DNA from: DASUSH01 sp036375215
GTDB taxonomy: Bacteria; Actinomycetota; Thermoleophilia; Solirubrobacterales; 70-9
Assembly (NCBI GenBank): GCA_036375215.1
Contig: DASUSH010000100.1
Coordinates: 1 to 11,716 of the forward strand
Length of the DNA: 11,716 bases
Reading direction: 5' to 3'
A model generated the notes under the pieces. It made no database searches. It was not told the origin of the DNA and was given only the letters and a program-made list of their open reading frames with translations. Both the position numbers and the translations under genes were made by a program. This document shows, piece after piece, positions 5,760 through 11,716 of this stretch (within the stretch, counting starts at the first letter, position 1; each line of letters starts with the position of its first letter).

Positions 5760-7635
5760 TCTCGCAGCCCTGGCGCTGCTACCCGCCGCCACGGCGAGCG
5801 CCGCGCCGCCTGCCGCGGATGCGCGGGCGGCCGGGGACGAGCCCTCGGTCGTCGTCGCCACCCTGCCCTCGGACACGACGATCGCCGCTCTCGCCCGCGT
5901 CGAAGGGCTCTCGCCGGGGCTCCTCTCGAGCGGGATCGGCGGCGGTGTGCCCGCCCCGCAGACCTATCTCGACATGAGCCAGGGCGCGCGCGTCTTCAAC
6001 CACTTCTACGACGAGGACCTGCCGCCGGTGCTCCTCACCGACGCCGGCGTCGATCCGAAGGTCTGGGACGAGATCGTCGCCCGCGCGGAGAGCGCGCCCG
6101 ACGAGATCGCCCCGGGCCTGCTCGCGCAGACGCTGGAGGACGAGGGGATCGCCGCCGTGGCCGAGCCCCTCATCGGCCACGTCGCGCTGCTCGCCGCGAA
6201 CGAGGAGGGGAGGGTCGAGCGGACCGGCGAGGGCGGCTGCCTGCGCCGGTGCCCGCCGGGGATGAGCGTGGTCCGCGTCGAGCCGGGCCAGCTGCCGACG
6301 ATGATCGCGGCGCTCGACGACGACGACCTGCTGATCGCGATCCGCGACGCGCCGCCCGACGAGGACAAGCAGCTGCCGATCGGCATCGCGGGCAGGGGCT
6401 TCGAGGGCACCCTGACGTCCGACTCGACCCGCACCGACGGGTTCGTGCTGTCGACGGACGTCGCGCCGACGATCCTCGAGCACCTCGGGATCGCGATTCC
6501 GCCGGAGATGGCCGGCGAGCCGATCCGCGGCCAGGAGACGATCGACGTCGGCGAGATCACCACGCTCGACCGCCGGCTCGGCGAGCGTCCGCAGCGGGGC
6601 GCGGTGATCGGCATCCCGATGCTGGTCTGGCTCGTCGCGACCGGGCTCGCCGCATGGATCGGCGGCTCGCGCTGGGGCAGGCGGGGCTGCGCGATGCTCG
6701 CCCTCTCCGGCGCGTACTTGCCGTCGATGCTGCTGGTGGGCGCGGCGGTCAAGCCGTCGCAGACCGTGGAAGCCCTGATCGTGCTGCTCGGCTCGCCGGC
6801 GCTCGCCGCGCTCACCCTGCGGCTCGTGCGGGGCTACGCCGCCCTCGCGGTCGCCTGCGCGATCACGGTCGGCGCGCACGCGATCGACATGTTCTTCGGC
6901 TCGCCGCTCACCTCGCTCTCGGTGCTGGGGCCGAACCCCGGGGGCGGCGTGCGGTTCTACGGCATCGGCAACGAGCTCGAGGCCGCGGTCGGCGCGCTGG
7001 TTCCGATCGGCGTCGGCGCGTGGCTCAGCTCGCGGCCGGGCCGCTCGCCGCGCTTCGCGGCCGCCATGTTCTTCGTCTTCGCGCTGCTCGCCACGCTCGC
7101 GTTTGCGCCCGGCCGCTTCGGCGCCGACGTGGGTGCCGCGATCGTGCTCCCAACCGGCGCGGTCGTGGCGGCCGGCGTCGTCCTCAAGCTGAGGGTGCGC
7201 ACGATGCTGATCGGGCTGGTCGTGGTCGCGGTCGGAGGTGTCCTCGCCCTCGTCCTGGCCGATTCGCTGTTCGGCGGCGGAGCGCATTTCAGCCGCACGG
7301 TGCTCGGCGCCGACGACGCCGGCGAGCTCTGGGACGTCGCCGTGCGTCGCCTGCGGCTGACCGCGCGCAGCTTCTACGACCCCCGGTACCCGTATCTGCT
7401 CGCGGTCACGGTCGTCCTGCTCGTCCTCGGGTACCGCCGGCGCCGGCGGATCATGGGCTGGTTCGGCGATCGCGACGCCGCCCGCGCGGGCTACCTGGGC
7501 GCCCTCGCGGCGACGATCATCGGCACGCTCTCCAACGACTCGGGCGCGATCCTTCTGATCATCGGCACGATCTACCTCGCGATCGCGGCGGGGTTCTTCT
7601 GGGCGCGATCTCCGGTTGGTGAGGACCCGGACTAG
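5737..7635 (+). CDS. Polytopic membrane protein with degenerate alkaline-phosphatase-like ectodomain
   Basis: A 632-residue protein whose exact function I do not recognise. From GTG 5737 it opens with a clean signal peptide: MRSS, a hydrophobic stretch, then cleavage expected after Ala-Ser-Ala near 22. Residues 30-285 form an exported domain ending in STDVAPTILEHLGI and PPEMAGEPI (about 239-263), the C-terminal pattern of alkaline-phosphatase/sulfatase-superfamily enzymes. However, the expected Ser-Asp-His-Gly metal motif is replaced (LLIAIRDAPPDE), and no N-terminal Asp plus nucleophile is evident, so it is probably catalytically dead. A pair of cysteines (CLRRC, about 168-172) may form a disulfide. 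About 10-11 membrane segments follow (near 289, 318, 343, 368, 413, 441, 465, 489, 552, 584, 607), with PNPGGGVRFYGIGNELEA as a conserved-looking loop before the fifth. TTG 5713 is an alternative start. It overlaps the 5' end of hemQ by 23 bp and precedes the glycosyltransferase, suggesting envelope polymer or glycolipid work. Confidence 0.78.
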   Translation: MRSSIALILAALALLPAATASAAPPAADARAAGDEPSVVVATLPSDTTIAALARVEGLSPGLLSSGIGGGVPAPQTYLDMSQGARVFNHFYDEDLPPVLLTDAGVDPKVWDEIVARAESAPDEIAPGLLAQTLEDEGIAAVAEPLIGHVALLAANEEGRVERTGEGGCLRRCPPGMSVVRVEPGQLPTMIAALDDDDLLIAIRDAPPDEDKQLPIGIAGRGFEGTLTSDSTRTDGFVLSTDVAPTILEHLGIAIPPEMAGEPIRGQETIDVGEITTLDRRLGERPQRGAVIGIPMLVWLVATGLAAWIGGSRWGRRGCAMLALSGAYLPSMLLVGAAVKPSQTVEALIVLLGSPALAALTLRLVRGYAALAVACAITVGAHAIDMFFGSPLTSLSVLGPNPGGGVRFYGIGNELEAAVGALVPIGVGAWLSSRPGRSPRFAAAMFFVFALLATLAFAPGRFGADVGAAIVLPTGAVVAAGVVLKLRVRTMLIGLVVVAVGGVLALVLADSLFGGGAHFSRTVLGADDAGELWDVAVRRLRLTARSFYDPRYPYLLAVTVVLLVLGYRRRRRIMGWFGDRDAARAGYLGALAATIIGTLSNDSGAILLIIGTIYLAIAAGFFWARSPVGEDPD

Positions 7636-7664
7636 GCAGGAGTAACCAGGAGGGCTCCCGTAGG

Positions 7665-7670
7665 TATCCT
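7665..7670 (+). promoter_or_regulatory. Putative -10 box giving a leaderless glycosyltransferase mRNA
   Basis: TATCCT, matching TANNNT, ends 7 nt before the ATG at 7678, the spacing expected if transcription begins at the start codon. There is no ribosome binding site within 5-12 nt of the ATG; the nearest AGGAGG-like stretch (7646-7653) is more than 20 nt away. The gene may therefore have its own leaderless transcript besides any read-through from the membrane protein gene. Confidence 0.5.
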
Positions 7671-7677
7671 CGGTCCA

Positions 7678-9972
7678 ATGCGCGTAGCGCTCGTATCCCC
7701 GTATTCGTGGACGTATGGGGGCGGTGTGAACGGGCACGTCGCGGACCTCGCCGAAGAACTCGGGCGCAGGCACGACGTGCGGATTCTCGCGCCCTGGGAT
7801 CCACCCGACCGGATCACGCGGCTCACCCATCGCGGGTCGCCGCAGGAGCACGCCATGCCCGAGAACCTGGTGCCGCTCGGCCGCAGCTTCGCCCTGAGCG
7901 GCAACGGCTCCGTCTCGAACCTCGCCTGGTCGCCGACCGGGATGGTGAAGCTGCGCCGCGCGCTCGCCGCCGAGCCCTTCGACGTCGTCCACGTGCACGA
8001 GCCGATCGCGCCCTTCATCGGCCCCGACACATGCTCCTGGCGCGGGGCACCGGTCGTCGGCACCTTCCACGCCTACTCGACCAACTCGATCACGAACAAC
8101 CTCGGCAACCTGGCCGGGGTCCGCCGCAAGCTGAACCAGCTGCATCAGCGGATCGCCGTCTCCGAGGCGGCCGCCTGGACCGGCCGCCGCTGGTTCGGCG
8201 GCGAGTACACCGTGATCCCGAACGGCGTCGACCTCTCGGCACCGCCGTCGCGGCCGAAGCCGGCCTCCGCCGAGCTGCGCGTGCTCTTCGTCGGGCGGCC
8301 CGAGGAGCGCAAGGGCCTGCCGGTCCTGCTGCGCGCGTTCGAGGCGCTGGTCGAGCACGTCCCGGCGCGGCTGACCGTGATCGGGGCCGACGACGAGGAG
8401 CTCGCCCGCTACCTGCCCGACCCCGAGACCGCGAGATGGATCGACGCGCTCGGCCGCGTCCCCGACGAGGAGCTGTGGGGGCGGCTCCACGGCGCGGACG
8501 TGCTCTGCGCACCGTCGCTCGCGGGGGAGAGCTTCGGGATGATCCTCACCGAGGCGTTCGCCGCCGCGACCCCGGTCGTCGCCTCGCGGATCGCGGGCTA
8601 CTCCGACGTCGTCACCGACGGGGCCGACGGTGTCCTCGTCCCGCCCGCCGACGCGCAGGCGCTCGCCGAGGAGCTGCAGCGGCTGCACCACGAGCCCGAG
8701 CGCCGCGAGCGGATGGGCGCCGAGGCCCGCCGCAGCGCCGAGCGCTACGCGTGGCCCCGGATCGCGAGCGAGGTCGAGACGGTCTACGAGCGCGCGCTCG
8801 AGGCGCCGGAGCCCGCGGGAGCGCGCGATCGGGTCGCCCGCCGCGTCGGCCTGCGCCCCGCCGGCGGCGGCCCGAACATCCGCCCGCAACGGCTCCCGTC
8901 GCTCGACCCCGCCCCCGCGGGCGCCGGCCGCCACCGCAAGCTCCGCCGCATCGGCCTCGGCGTCGCGGGCATCGCCGGCGTCGGGCTGACCGCGATGGCG
9001 GCGCAGAAGATCGGCGTCGACAGCGTGCTCTCGAGCGTCGTCCGCTCCGATCTGTCCTGGGTCCTGTTCGCGGTCGCGCTGATGTGCTCCTCGATGTTCC
9101 TGCGCGCCGGGTCGTGGTTCTCGATCGCGCGCTCGGCGCTGCCGAACCTGCCGCTGCGCCGCCGCGACGTCACCTCGGCGACGATGATCGGCGTGCTCAT
9201 GTCGGCGACGCTGCCGGCCCGCCTCGGCGAGCCCGCGCGCGCCATGGTGCTCGCGCGCCACAGCGGCGGCCGCATGCGGGAGACCTTCCCGGTCCTGCTC
9301 GGCACTCTGATCTCGCAGTCCGCGCTCAACATCGTCGCGCTCGTCCTGCTCGGCGTGATCATCGTCGGCTCGACCGACCTCTTCCACACCAACACCGAGA
9401 AGCTCTTCCTGGCCTCGACGGCGCCGCTGATCCTGCTCGTCGCCGTCGTCCTCGCGCCGACCTTCGTCCGCCGCAACGGCAGCGGCCGGGTCGCCCGCAT
9501 CGCGGCCTCGATCCGCGGCGCCCTGGTCCAGGTCCGCTCGGGCCTCCACGTCTTCCGCGACCCGCGCCGAGCGCCGGGCGCCGTCGTCCTGCAGCTCGGC
9601 GCCTGGGCGATCCAGCTCTTCGCCTGCTTCGCGCTGCTCGAGGCGATGGGCCTCGAGTCCGCGGGGATCGGCGCCGCGGCCGCCGTCCTGTTCGCGGTCA
9701 ACGTGACCGCGGTCGTCCCGGCGACGCCGTCCAACGTCGGCGTCTTCCAGCTCGCCGTGATCAGCGTCCTCACCACCGGTTTCGACGTCTCGGCCGCCGA
9801 CGCCCTCGCCTACGGCGTCATCCTCCAGGCCGTCGAGGTCGCCACCGCCGTCACCCTCGGCCTCCCCGCGCTCGTCCGCGAGGGCATGACCTGGTCCGAC
9901 ATGCGCGTCCGCGCGCTCTCCGCCGCGCCGGTGCGGCTCGCCCCGCGGGGCGGGGCCGCGGTCGACAGCTAA
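7678..9972 (+). CDS. PimA-like GT4 glycosyltransferase fused to flippase-like LPG-synthase transmembrane domain
   Basis: A 764-residue two-part protein. Residues 1-375 are a GT-B, family GT4 retaining glycosyltransferase closest in look to mycobacterial phosphatidylinositol mannosyltransferase PimA. They show SPYSWTYGGGVNGHV at the N-terminus, VVHVHEP (103-109), GTFHA with His131 (PimA His118), IPNGVD, GRPEERKG with Arg207 and Lys212 (PimA Arg196/Lys202), and GESFGMILTEA with Glu284 (PimA Glu274). Residues 376-420 are a basic, Pro-rich linker. Residues 421-745 are a polytopic LPG_synthase_TM/UPF0104 domain with ATLPARLGEPARA (510-522) and VPATPSNVGVFQ as family signatures. The reading frame is uninterrupted, so the fusion is real unless the assembly is wrong. 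The layout suggests a cytosolic sugar transfer to a lipid acceptor coupled to membrane translocation; sugar and acceptor are unknown. The 42-bp gap to the upstream membrane protein supports a shared pathway. Confidence 0.88.
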   Translation: MRVALVSPYSWTYGGGVNGHVADLAEELGRRHDVRILAPWDPPDRITRLTHRGSPQEHAMPENLVPLGRSFALSGNGSVSNLAWSPTGMVKLRRALAAEPFDVVHVHEPIAPFIGPDTCSWRGAPVVGTFHAYSTNSITNNLGNLAGVRRKLNQLHQRIAVSEAAAWTGRRWFGGEYTVIPNGVDLSAPPSRPKPASAELRVLFVGRPEERKGLPVLLRAFEALVEHVPARLTVIGADDEELARYLPDPETARWIDALGRVPDEELWGRLHGADVLCAPSLAGESFGMILTEAFAAATPVVASRIAGYSDVVTDGADGVLVPPADAQALAEELQRLHHEPERRERMGAEARRSAERYAWPRIASEVETVYERALEAPEPAGARDRVARRVGLRPAGGGPNIRPQRLPSLDPAPAGAGRHRKLRRIGLGVAGIAGVGLTAMAAQKIGVDSVLSSVVRSDLSWVLFAVALMCSSMFLRAGSWFSIARSALPNLPLRRRDVTSATMIGVLMSATLPARLGEPARAMVLARHSGGRMRETFPVLLGTLISQSALNIVALVLLGVIIVGSTDLFHTNTEKLFLASTAPLILLVAVVLAPTFVRRNGSGRVARIAASIRGALVQVRSGLHVFRDPRRAPGAVVLQLGAWAIQLFACFALLEAMGLESAGIGAAAAVLFAVNVTAVVPATPSNVGVFQLAVISVLTTGFDVSAADALAYGVILQAVEVATAVTLGLPALVREGMTWSDMRVRALSAAPVRLAPRGGAAVDS

Positions 9973-10051
9973 GGGACGAAAGCGCGGCCGACCCGTCGCG
10001 AGCGCGCGGTCGCGGGCACCGAGGGAGGGCCGGAGGGGAACGCGATGACCG

Positions 10052-10127
10052 GACCTGTCCCTTTGGGGTCAGACCCCTCGGGTGGCACCCCGACCTGTCC
10101 CTTTGGGGTCAGACCCCTTGGGTGGCA
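10052..10127. repeat. Two 36-bp direct repeats with GGGGTCAGACCCC palindrome
   Basis: Copies at 10052-10087 and 10092-10127 differ at one base (C at 10079, T at 10119) and are separated by 4 bp, a period of 40 bp. Each holds the hyphenated palindrome GGGGTC-A-GACCCC (10065-10077 and 10105-10117), preceded by CCTGTCCCTTT. They fill the gap between the convergent ends of the glycosyltransferase-fusion gene and the PhaC-like gene, and could fold as strong hairpins on either strand. This looks like a REP-type intergenic palindromic element; it may also act as a two-way transcription terminator, although no U-tract follows. Confidence 0.85.
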
Positions 10128-10135
10128 GGTCGCTC

Positions 10136-11188
10136 CTAATCGGACTCCAGCAGGAACTCGTCGAGGTAGCGCCACGTCGTCCCGCTCGCGGCGGAGCCGG
10201 TGAGGACGCCGAGGTGGCCGCCGGGGGCGGTCTCGAGGCGCACCGAGGGGGCGTTCGGGAGCAGGTTGCCGACGTGGTGGACCGCCGGCTTCGGGGCGAG
10301 CACGTCGCCGCGGCCGGCGACGGCGAGGACCGGGACGTCGATGCGGGAGATGTCGACCTCGCCGCCGGACATCGTCAGGCGCCCGCCGGAGAGCTCGTTG
10401 ACGCGGAAGAACTGGTGGTAGAGCTGGCCGAAGGTGCGGCCGGGGTAGGCGATCATGTTCGCCATGAACCGGTCGACCGCCTCGGTCTGGGCGAGCGCCT
10501 CGCGGTCGTCGAGGTTCTGCGCCATCCAGAGCGGCTTGGTCAGGTAGCGGTCGATCGAGGTGAGCTGGAAGCCGACCCGCACGAGCGGGGAGGGGGCGCC
10601 GCCGAGCGCCCGGTAGAGGGCCGTGCCGAGCGCTCCGCCGGTGAGGCCGGCGAGCCTGCGCACGGGCGCCATCAGCCGGACGCGCGCGAAGTCGAACGGG
10701 CTCGCGATCATCGCCACCGAGGACGCGCTGACGCGCTCGTCCGCGACCGAGAGCAGCGACATGATCCCGCCCAGGCACCAGCCGACGAGCTGGACGCGGT
10801 CGGAGCCCGAGTCCGCGAGCACCGCCTCGGCCGCGGCCGGGATCACGTCCTCGACCCAGTGCTCGAGGCCGAGGTCGCGGTCGGAGAACCGGATCCAGCC
10901 GTAGTCGACCAGGTAGGTCTCGTAGCCGAGCGAGACCAGGTTCTCGGCGAGGCTGTTGCCCCGGCGCAGGTCGAAGCACTGCACCGGCGAGGCGAGCGGC
11001 GGCACGAGCAGGACGGGCGTCCGCTGCGACGACTCCCAGGGCCGGCGGTAACGGCGCACTGTCCGTTGCGGGCCCTTGTGGATCACGTCCGAGGGCGTCG
11101 GCCGCAGGTCGGCGACGCCGTCGCCGAACAGCTTGTCGCGCGCGTTCTCCGCGGCGGCGGCGAGGCTCGATGGCGAGAGCAGGTTCAT
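10136..11188 (-). CDS. PhaC-like (class III type) PHA synthase / alpha-beta hydrolase
   Basis: A 350-residue alpha/beta-hydrolase resembling the catalytic subunit of class III poly(3-hydroxyalkanoate) synthases, which polymerise hydroxyacyl-CoA. The lipase box has cysteine as nucleophile, VGWCLGG with Cys138. Asp295 lies in AGRGDVLAP and His325 in APGGHLGVL, giving a Cys-Asp-His triad with spacing close to Allochromatium PhaC (149/302/331). VLLVPPLASP (59-68) forms the oxyanion region, and LVDYGW (93-98) matches the family. Length fits class III (about 355) and not class I (about 590). Class III enzymes need a PhaE or PhaR partner, and none is in the window. A short AGAAG precedes the ATG at 11188, right beside an AT-rich stretch shared with the divergent metH promoter. 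Alternatively this is a cysteine-type hydrolase with another acyl substrate. Confidence 0.8.
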   Translation of the reverse strand: MNLLSPSSLAAAAENARDKLFGDGVADLRPTPSDVIHKGPQRTVRRYRRPWESSQRTPVLLVPPLASPVQCFDLRRGNSLAENLVSLGYETYLVDYGWIRFSDRDLGLEHWVEDVIPAAAEAVLADSGSDRVQLVGWCLGGIMSLLSVADERVSASSVAMIASPFDFARVRLMAPVRRLAGLTGGALGTALYRALGGAPSPLVRVGFQLTSIDRYLTKPLWMAQNLDDREALAQTEAVDRFMANMIAYPGRTFGQLYHQFFRVNELSGGRLTMSGGEVDISRIDVPVLAVAGRGDVLAPKPAVHHVGNLLPNAPSVRLETAPGGHLGVLTGSAASGTTWRYLDEFLLESD

Positions 11189-11192
11189 CTTC

Positions 11193-11198
11193 TATATT
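11193..11198 (+). promoter_or_regulatory. Putative -10 box of metH, in a shared AT-rich divergent promoter region
   Basis: TATATT in an AT-rich island (about 11190-11200) that stands out from the GC-rich surroundings. It would start transcription near 11205, at the 5' edge of the riboswitch. The same island begins 2 nt upstream of the divergent PhaC-like start codon at 11188, so it may serve both directions; no clear TANNNT box was found for the minus strand. Confidence 0.5.
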
Positions 11199-11206
11199 CA
11201 ACTCGA

Positions 11207-11301
11207 CCATCAGGAGCGGCTGAGGGACCCGGACCGCAGAAGCCGCCGCAACCGGCAAGCCTCTCCGGAGGCGAGCACGGTGCGACAGCCGGGACCGATG
11301 G
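11207..11301 (+). promoter_or_regulatory. S-adenosylmethionine riboswitch (SAM-I/SAM-IV core, no P4)
   Basis: An aptamer of the SAM clan in the metH leader. Conserved blocks occur in order: ATCAGGAG, GAGGGAC, GAAGCC, GCAACC and ACGGTGCGACA, as in S-box RNAs. Helices can be drawn: P1 CCATC 11207-11211 with GATGG 11297-11301; P2 GCGGC 11216-11220 with GCCGC 11242-11246; P3 closing ACC 11251-11253 with GGT 11279-11281, and its tip GCCTC 11259-11263 with GAGGC 11268-11272. The hallmark pseudoknot joins P2-loop CCCGG (11228-11232) to CCGGG (11289-11293). Only three bases separate the pseudoknot from the 3' strand of P1, so the P4 hairpin of canonical SAM-I is missing; the SAM-IV or SAM-I/IV-variant groups fit better. 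High SAM should lower metH expression. The ribosome binding site is 12 nt downstream, favouring translational control. Confidence 0.88.
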
Positions 11302-11313
11302 AGGCTAGAAACC

Positions 11314-11318
11314 AGGAG
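11314..11318 (+). promoter_or_regulatory. Ribosome binding site of metH
   Basis: AGGAG, 2 nt before the ATG at 11321, an unusually short spacing. It lies 12 nt after the riboswitch P1 helix. GGAGA at 11315-11319 is complementary to TCTCC (11262-11266) at the P3 tip, a possible way to hide it. Confidence 0.5.
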
Positions 11319-11320
11319 AC

Positions 11321-11716
11321 ATGTCAGAGCGGGACTTCATAGGCGCCACTCGCGAGCGGGTCGTCGTCTTCGACGGGGGCATGGGCGCGACGCTCGAGCA
11401 GTTCGACCTCACCGAGGAGGACTACGGCGGCCTCGCCGGCAAGTGCCACGAGGCGCTCGTCCTCAACCGGCCCGACGTGATCGAGGGCGTCCACGCCTCC
11501 ATGCTCGACGCCGGAGCCGAGGTCGTCGAGACCGACACCTTCCAGGGCTCGCGCCTGAAGCTCGAGGAGTGGGGACTCGGCGAGCACACGCTCGAGATCA
11601 ACACCAAGGCCGCCGAGATCGCCCGCAGAGCGGCCGGCCCCGAGCGCTTCGTCGCCGGTTCGATCGGCCCGACCGGCCACCTGCCCGCGTCCGACGACCC
11701 GACGCTGGGCAAGATC
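11321..11716 (+). CDS. metH: Cobalamin-dependent methionine synthase, N-terminal part (runs off window)
   Basis: The first 132 codons of MetH, open at the right edge. Only the start of the homocysteine-binding domain is present. It shows VVVFDGGMGATLEQF (the Asp-Gly-x-Met-Gly-Thr/Ala start of the barrel), DYGGLAGKCHEALVLNRPDVI, AGAEVVETDTFQGS (family ETNTF, here ETDTF) and VAGSIGPTGHLP. The GCHE/CNE and RPDVI segments separate MetH from short BHMT-type enzymes such as the one at 4108. The full protein of about 1,150-1,200 residues would add folate, cobalamin and SAM-reactivation domains, none of them seen here. MetH transfers methyl from methyltetrahydrofolate through methylcobalamin to homocysteine to make methionine. 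The SAM riboswitch immediately upstream independently supports a methionine/SAM cycle role. Confidence 0.9.
   Translation, partial: MSERDFIGATRERVVVFDGGMGATLEQFDLTEEDYGGLAGKCHEALVLNRPDVIEGVHASMLDAGAEVVETDTFQGSRLKLEEWGLGEHTLEINTKAAEIARRAAGPERFVAGSIGPTGHLPASDDPTLGKI

Noticed and set aside
5779..9549. A 1256-codon minus-strand frame opposite the membrane protein and glycosyltransferase
   Set aside because: Composition is low-complexity Arg/Glu/Gln/Asp/His-rich with no recognisable fold, while the plus strand has two genes with clear motifs. It is a GC-driven shadow.
9990..10020. GC-rich inverted repeat after the glycosyltransferase fusion gene
   Set aside because: The CGCGA/TCGCG arms are short and expected by chance in such GC-rich DNA, and no U-tract follows.
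10052..10127. Possible minimal CRISPR array
   Set aside because: Only two repeats with a 4-bp gap between them; a CRISPR spacer would be about 25-45 bp, and there are no cas genes.
10082..11308. A 408-codon plus-strand frame across the PhaC-like gene
   Set aside because: It is antisense to a gene with an intact Cys-Asp-His triad, crosses the palindromic repeat and the riboswitch, and shows no domain.
11204..11320. Cobalamin or SAH riboswitch upstream of metH
   Set aside because: No cobalamin B12-box was seen and the SAH riboswitch pattern does not fit. The ordered blocks GAGGGAC, GAAGCC, GCAACC and GGTGC plus the pseudoknot match the SAM clan.

Overview
The window is very GC-rich chromosomal DNA, roughly 70% GC or more by eye, with dense gene packing on both strands. 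Its content points to a high-GC actinobacterium, most plausibly the class Thermoleophilia (Solirubrobacterales/Gaiellales). The indicators are a HemQ-type coproheme decarboxylase, an adrenodoxin-type FprA ferredoxin reductase, a PimA-like glycosyltransferase and TANNNT -10 boxes placed right before start codons. The taxonomic placement is inference. No rRNA, tRNA, CRISPR array, phage gene or transposase gene was seen. The first and last genes run off the window.

Layout. (1) 1-1959, + strand: the 3' end of a class I SAM methyltransferase, a double-hotdog thioesterase-like protein and a haloacid-dehalogenase-like HAD hydrolase, packed as one operon. (2) 4083-1979, - strand: an FAD/NADP ferredoxin reductase, BolA and a CGFS monothiol glutaredoxin (Grx4), an operon pointing to iron-sulfur trafficking and redox supply. 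(3) 4108-5052, + strand: a stand-alone zinc-type homocysteine S-methyltransferase family protein, only 24 bp from the divergent reductase. (4) 5759-5049, - strand: HemQ, whose stop shares one CTAG with the stop of the previous gene. (5) 5737-9972, + strand: a large membrane protein with a degenerate alkaline-phosphatase-like ectodomain, then a PimA-like GT4 glycosyltransferase fused to a flippase-like LPG-synthase transmembrane domain. Together they suggest envelope glycolipid or polymer work. (6) 9973-10135: a convergent intergenic gap with two 36-bp near-identical copies of a palindromic repeat. (7) 11188-10136, - strand: a class III-like PhaC/alpha-beta hydrolase. (8) 11189-11320: an AT-rich divergent promoter region and a clear S-adenosylmethionine riboswitch, followed by the N-terminus of cobalamin-dependent methionine synthase (metH).

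The most notable element is the riboswitch. It has the SAM-I/SAM-IV binding core, P1, P2, P3 and a 5-bp pseudoknot, but no room for the P4 helix of canonical SAM-I. It sits very close to the metH ribosome binding site, which suggests translational control. The next most notable are the degenerate phosphatase-like membrane protein with its neighbouring glycosyltransferase-flippase fusion, the palindromic repeat pair, and the extreme compaction of the 4.0-5.8 kb region: a 24-bp divergent gap, a shared CTAG stop and overlapping divergent 5' ends.
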